Below, piece by piece: positions 6,477 to 6,584 of a DNA stretch of 6,584 nucleotides. The notes below the pieces were generated by a model, which was not told the origin of the DNA, searched no databases, and saw only the letters and a list, made by a program, of their open reading frames with translations. The stretch is from Magnetococcales bacterium. GTDB taxonomy: Bacteria > Pseudomonadota > Magnetococcia > Magnetococcales > Magnetaquicoccaceae. The first letter of the stretch is position 1, and each line of letters starts with the position of its first letter. The stretch spans positions 1 through 6,584 of the forward strand of contig JADGCE010000144.1 of the NCBI GenBank assembly GCA_015229095.1. The letters run 5' to 3'. Both the position numbers and the translations under genes were made by a program.

Positions 6477-6517
6477 ACCCGCTGCCACAAAAGCGCACCC
6501 CCAGGCCGCAAAGTGAC

Positions 6518-6545
6518 TTGATTTTTTTCCGCCACTCCCCATAAT
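6518..6545 (+). promoter_or_regulatory. Sigma70-like promoter candidate facing off the right edge
   Basis: TTGATT (6518-6523, 4 of 6) is followed after 16 bases by CATAAT (6540-6545, 5 of 6). An imperfect inverted repeat, CACTCCC at 6533-6539 against GGGGGTG at 6550-6556, straddles the -10 and could be an operator. No start codon with a good Shine-Dalgarno follows before 6584, so the gene served would lie outside the window. The rest of 6433-6584 contains only repeat copy 2 and no supported gene. Confidence 0.4.
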
Positions 6546-6584
6546 GAGAGGGGGTGCTTCATCCGGGAGCGACCATTGCACGGG

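Noticed and set aside
6557..6584. A gene start at the extreme right edge
   Set aside because: GGGAG followed by TTG at the edge is too short and too weak to support a coding call.

Overview
The window is GC-rich (by eye roughly 60% or more, with strong G/C preference at third codon positions). Shine-Dalgarno-type starts and sigma70-like promoter candidates point to a bacterium. A very large TIR/CHAT/STAND/TPR protein would fit a Pseudomonadota member or another bacterium with many such conflict proteins, but nothing here fixes the taxonomy.

Layout. About two thirds of the window (123-4424, minus strand) is one gene. It encodes a 1,433-residue protein with, in order, a TIR domain, a CHAT caspase-like protease domain, a STAND-type P-loop NTPase and a C-terminal TPR array. 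The residues expected to be catalytic or nucleotide-binding all look intact (TIR Glu76, CHAT His396 and Cys449, Walker A Lys610, Walker B Asp687). After its stop, a short gap with two competing hairpins leads to what may be the first 24 codons of another minus-strand gene running off the left edge.

A 246-bp divergent intergenic region (4425-4670) follows. It holds one copy of a ~39-bp repeat, a clear ribosome binding site for the large gene, and promoter candidates facing both ways. On the plus strand lie two consecutive genes that I do not recognise. Gene A (4671-5519) encodes 282 residues. Gene B (about 5560-6432) encodes about 290 residues and has a C2H2-like zinc-finger pattern. Six bases after gene B the ~39-bp repeat recurs in the same orientation, followed by another promoter candidate pointing off the right edge.

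How the parts may work together. By analogy with known STAND defence proteins, the TPR array would sense a trigger, the NTPase would oligomerise, and the TIR (NAD+ consumption) and CHAT (proteolysis) domains would act as effectors. The divergent A-B pair sits where a partner, regulator, CHAT substrate or second effector module could be encoded. That link is inference from position only. The dual-effector protein, the unrecognised A-B pair and the repeat bracketing that pair are the parts most worth following up.
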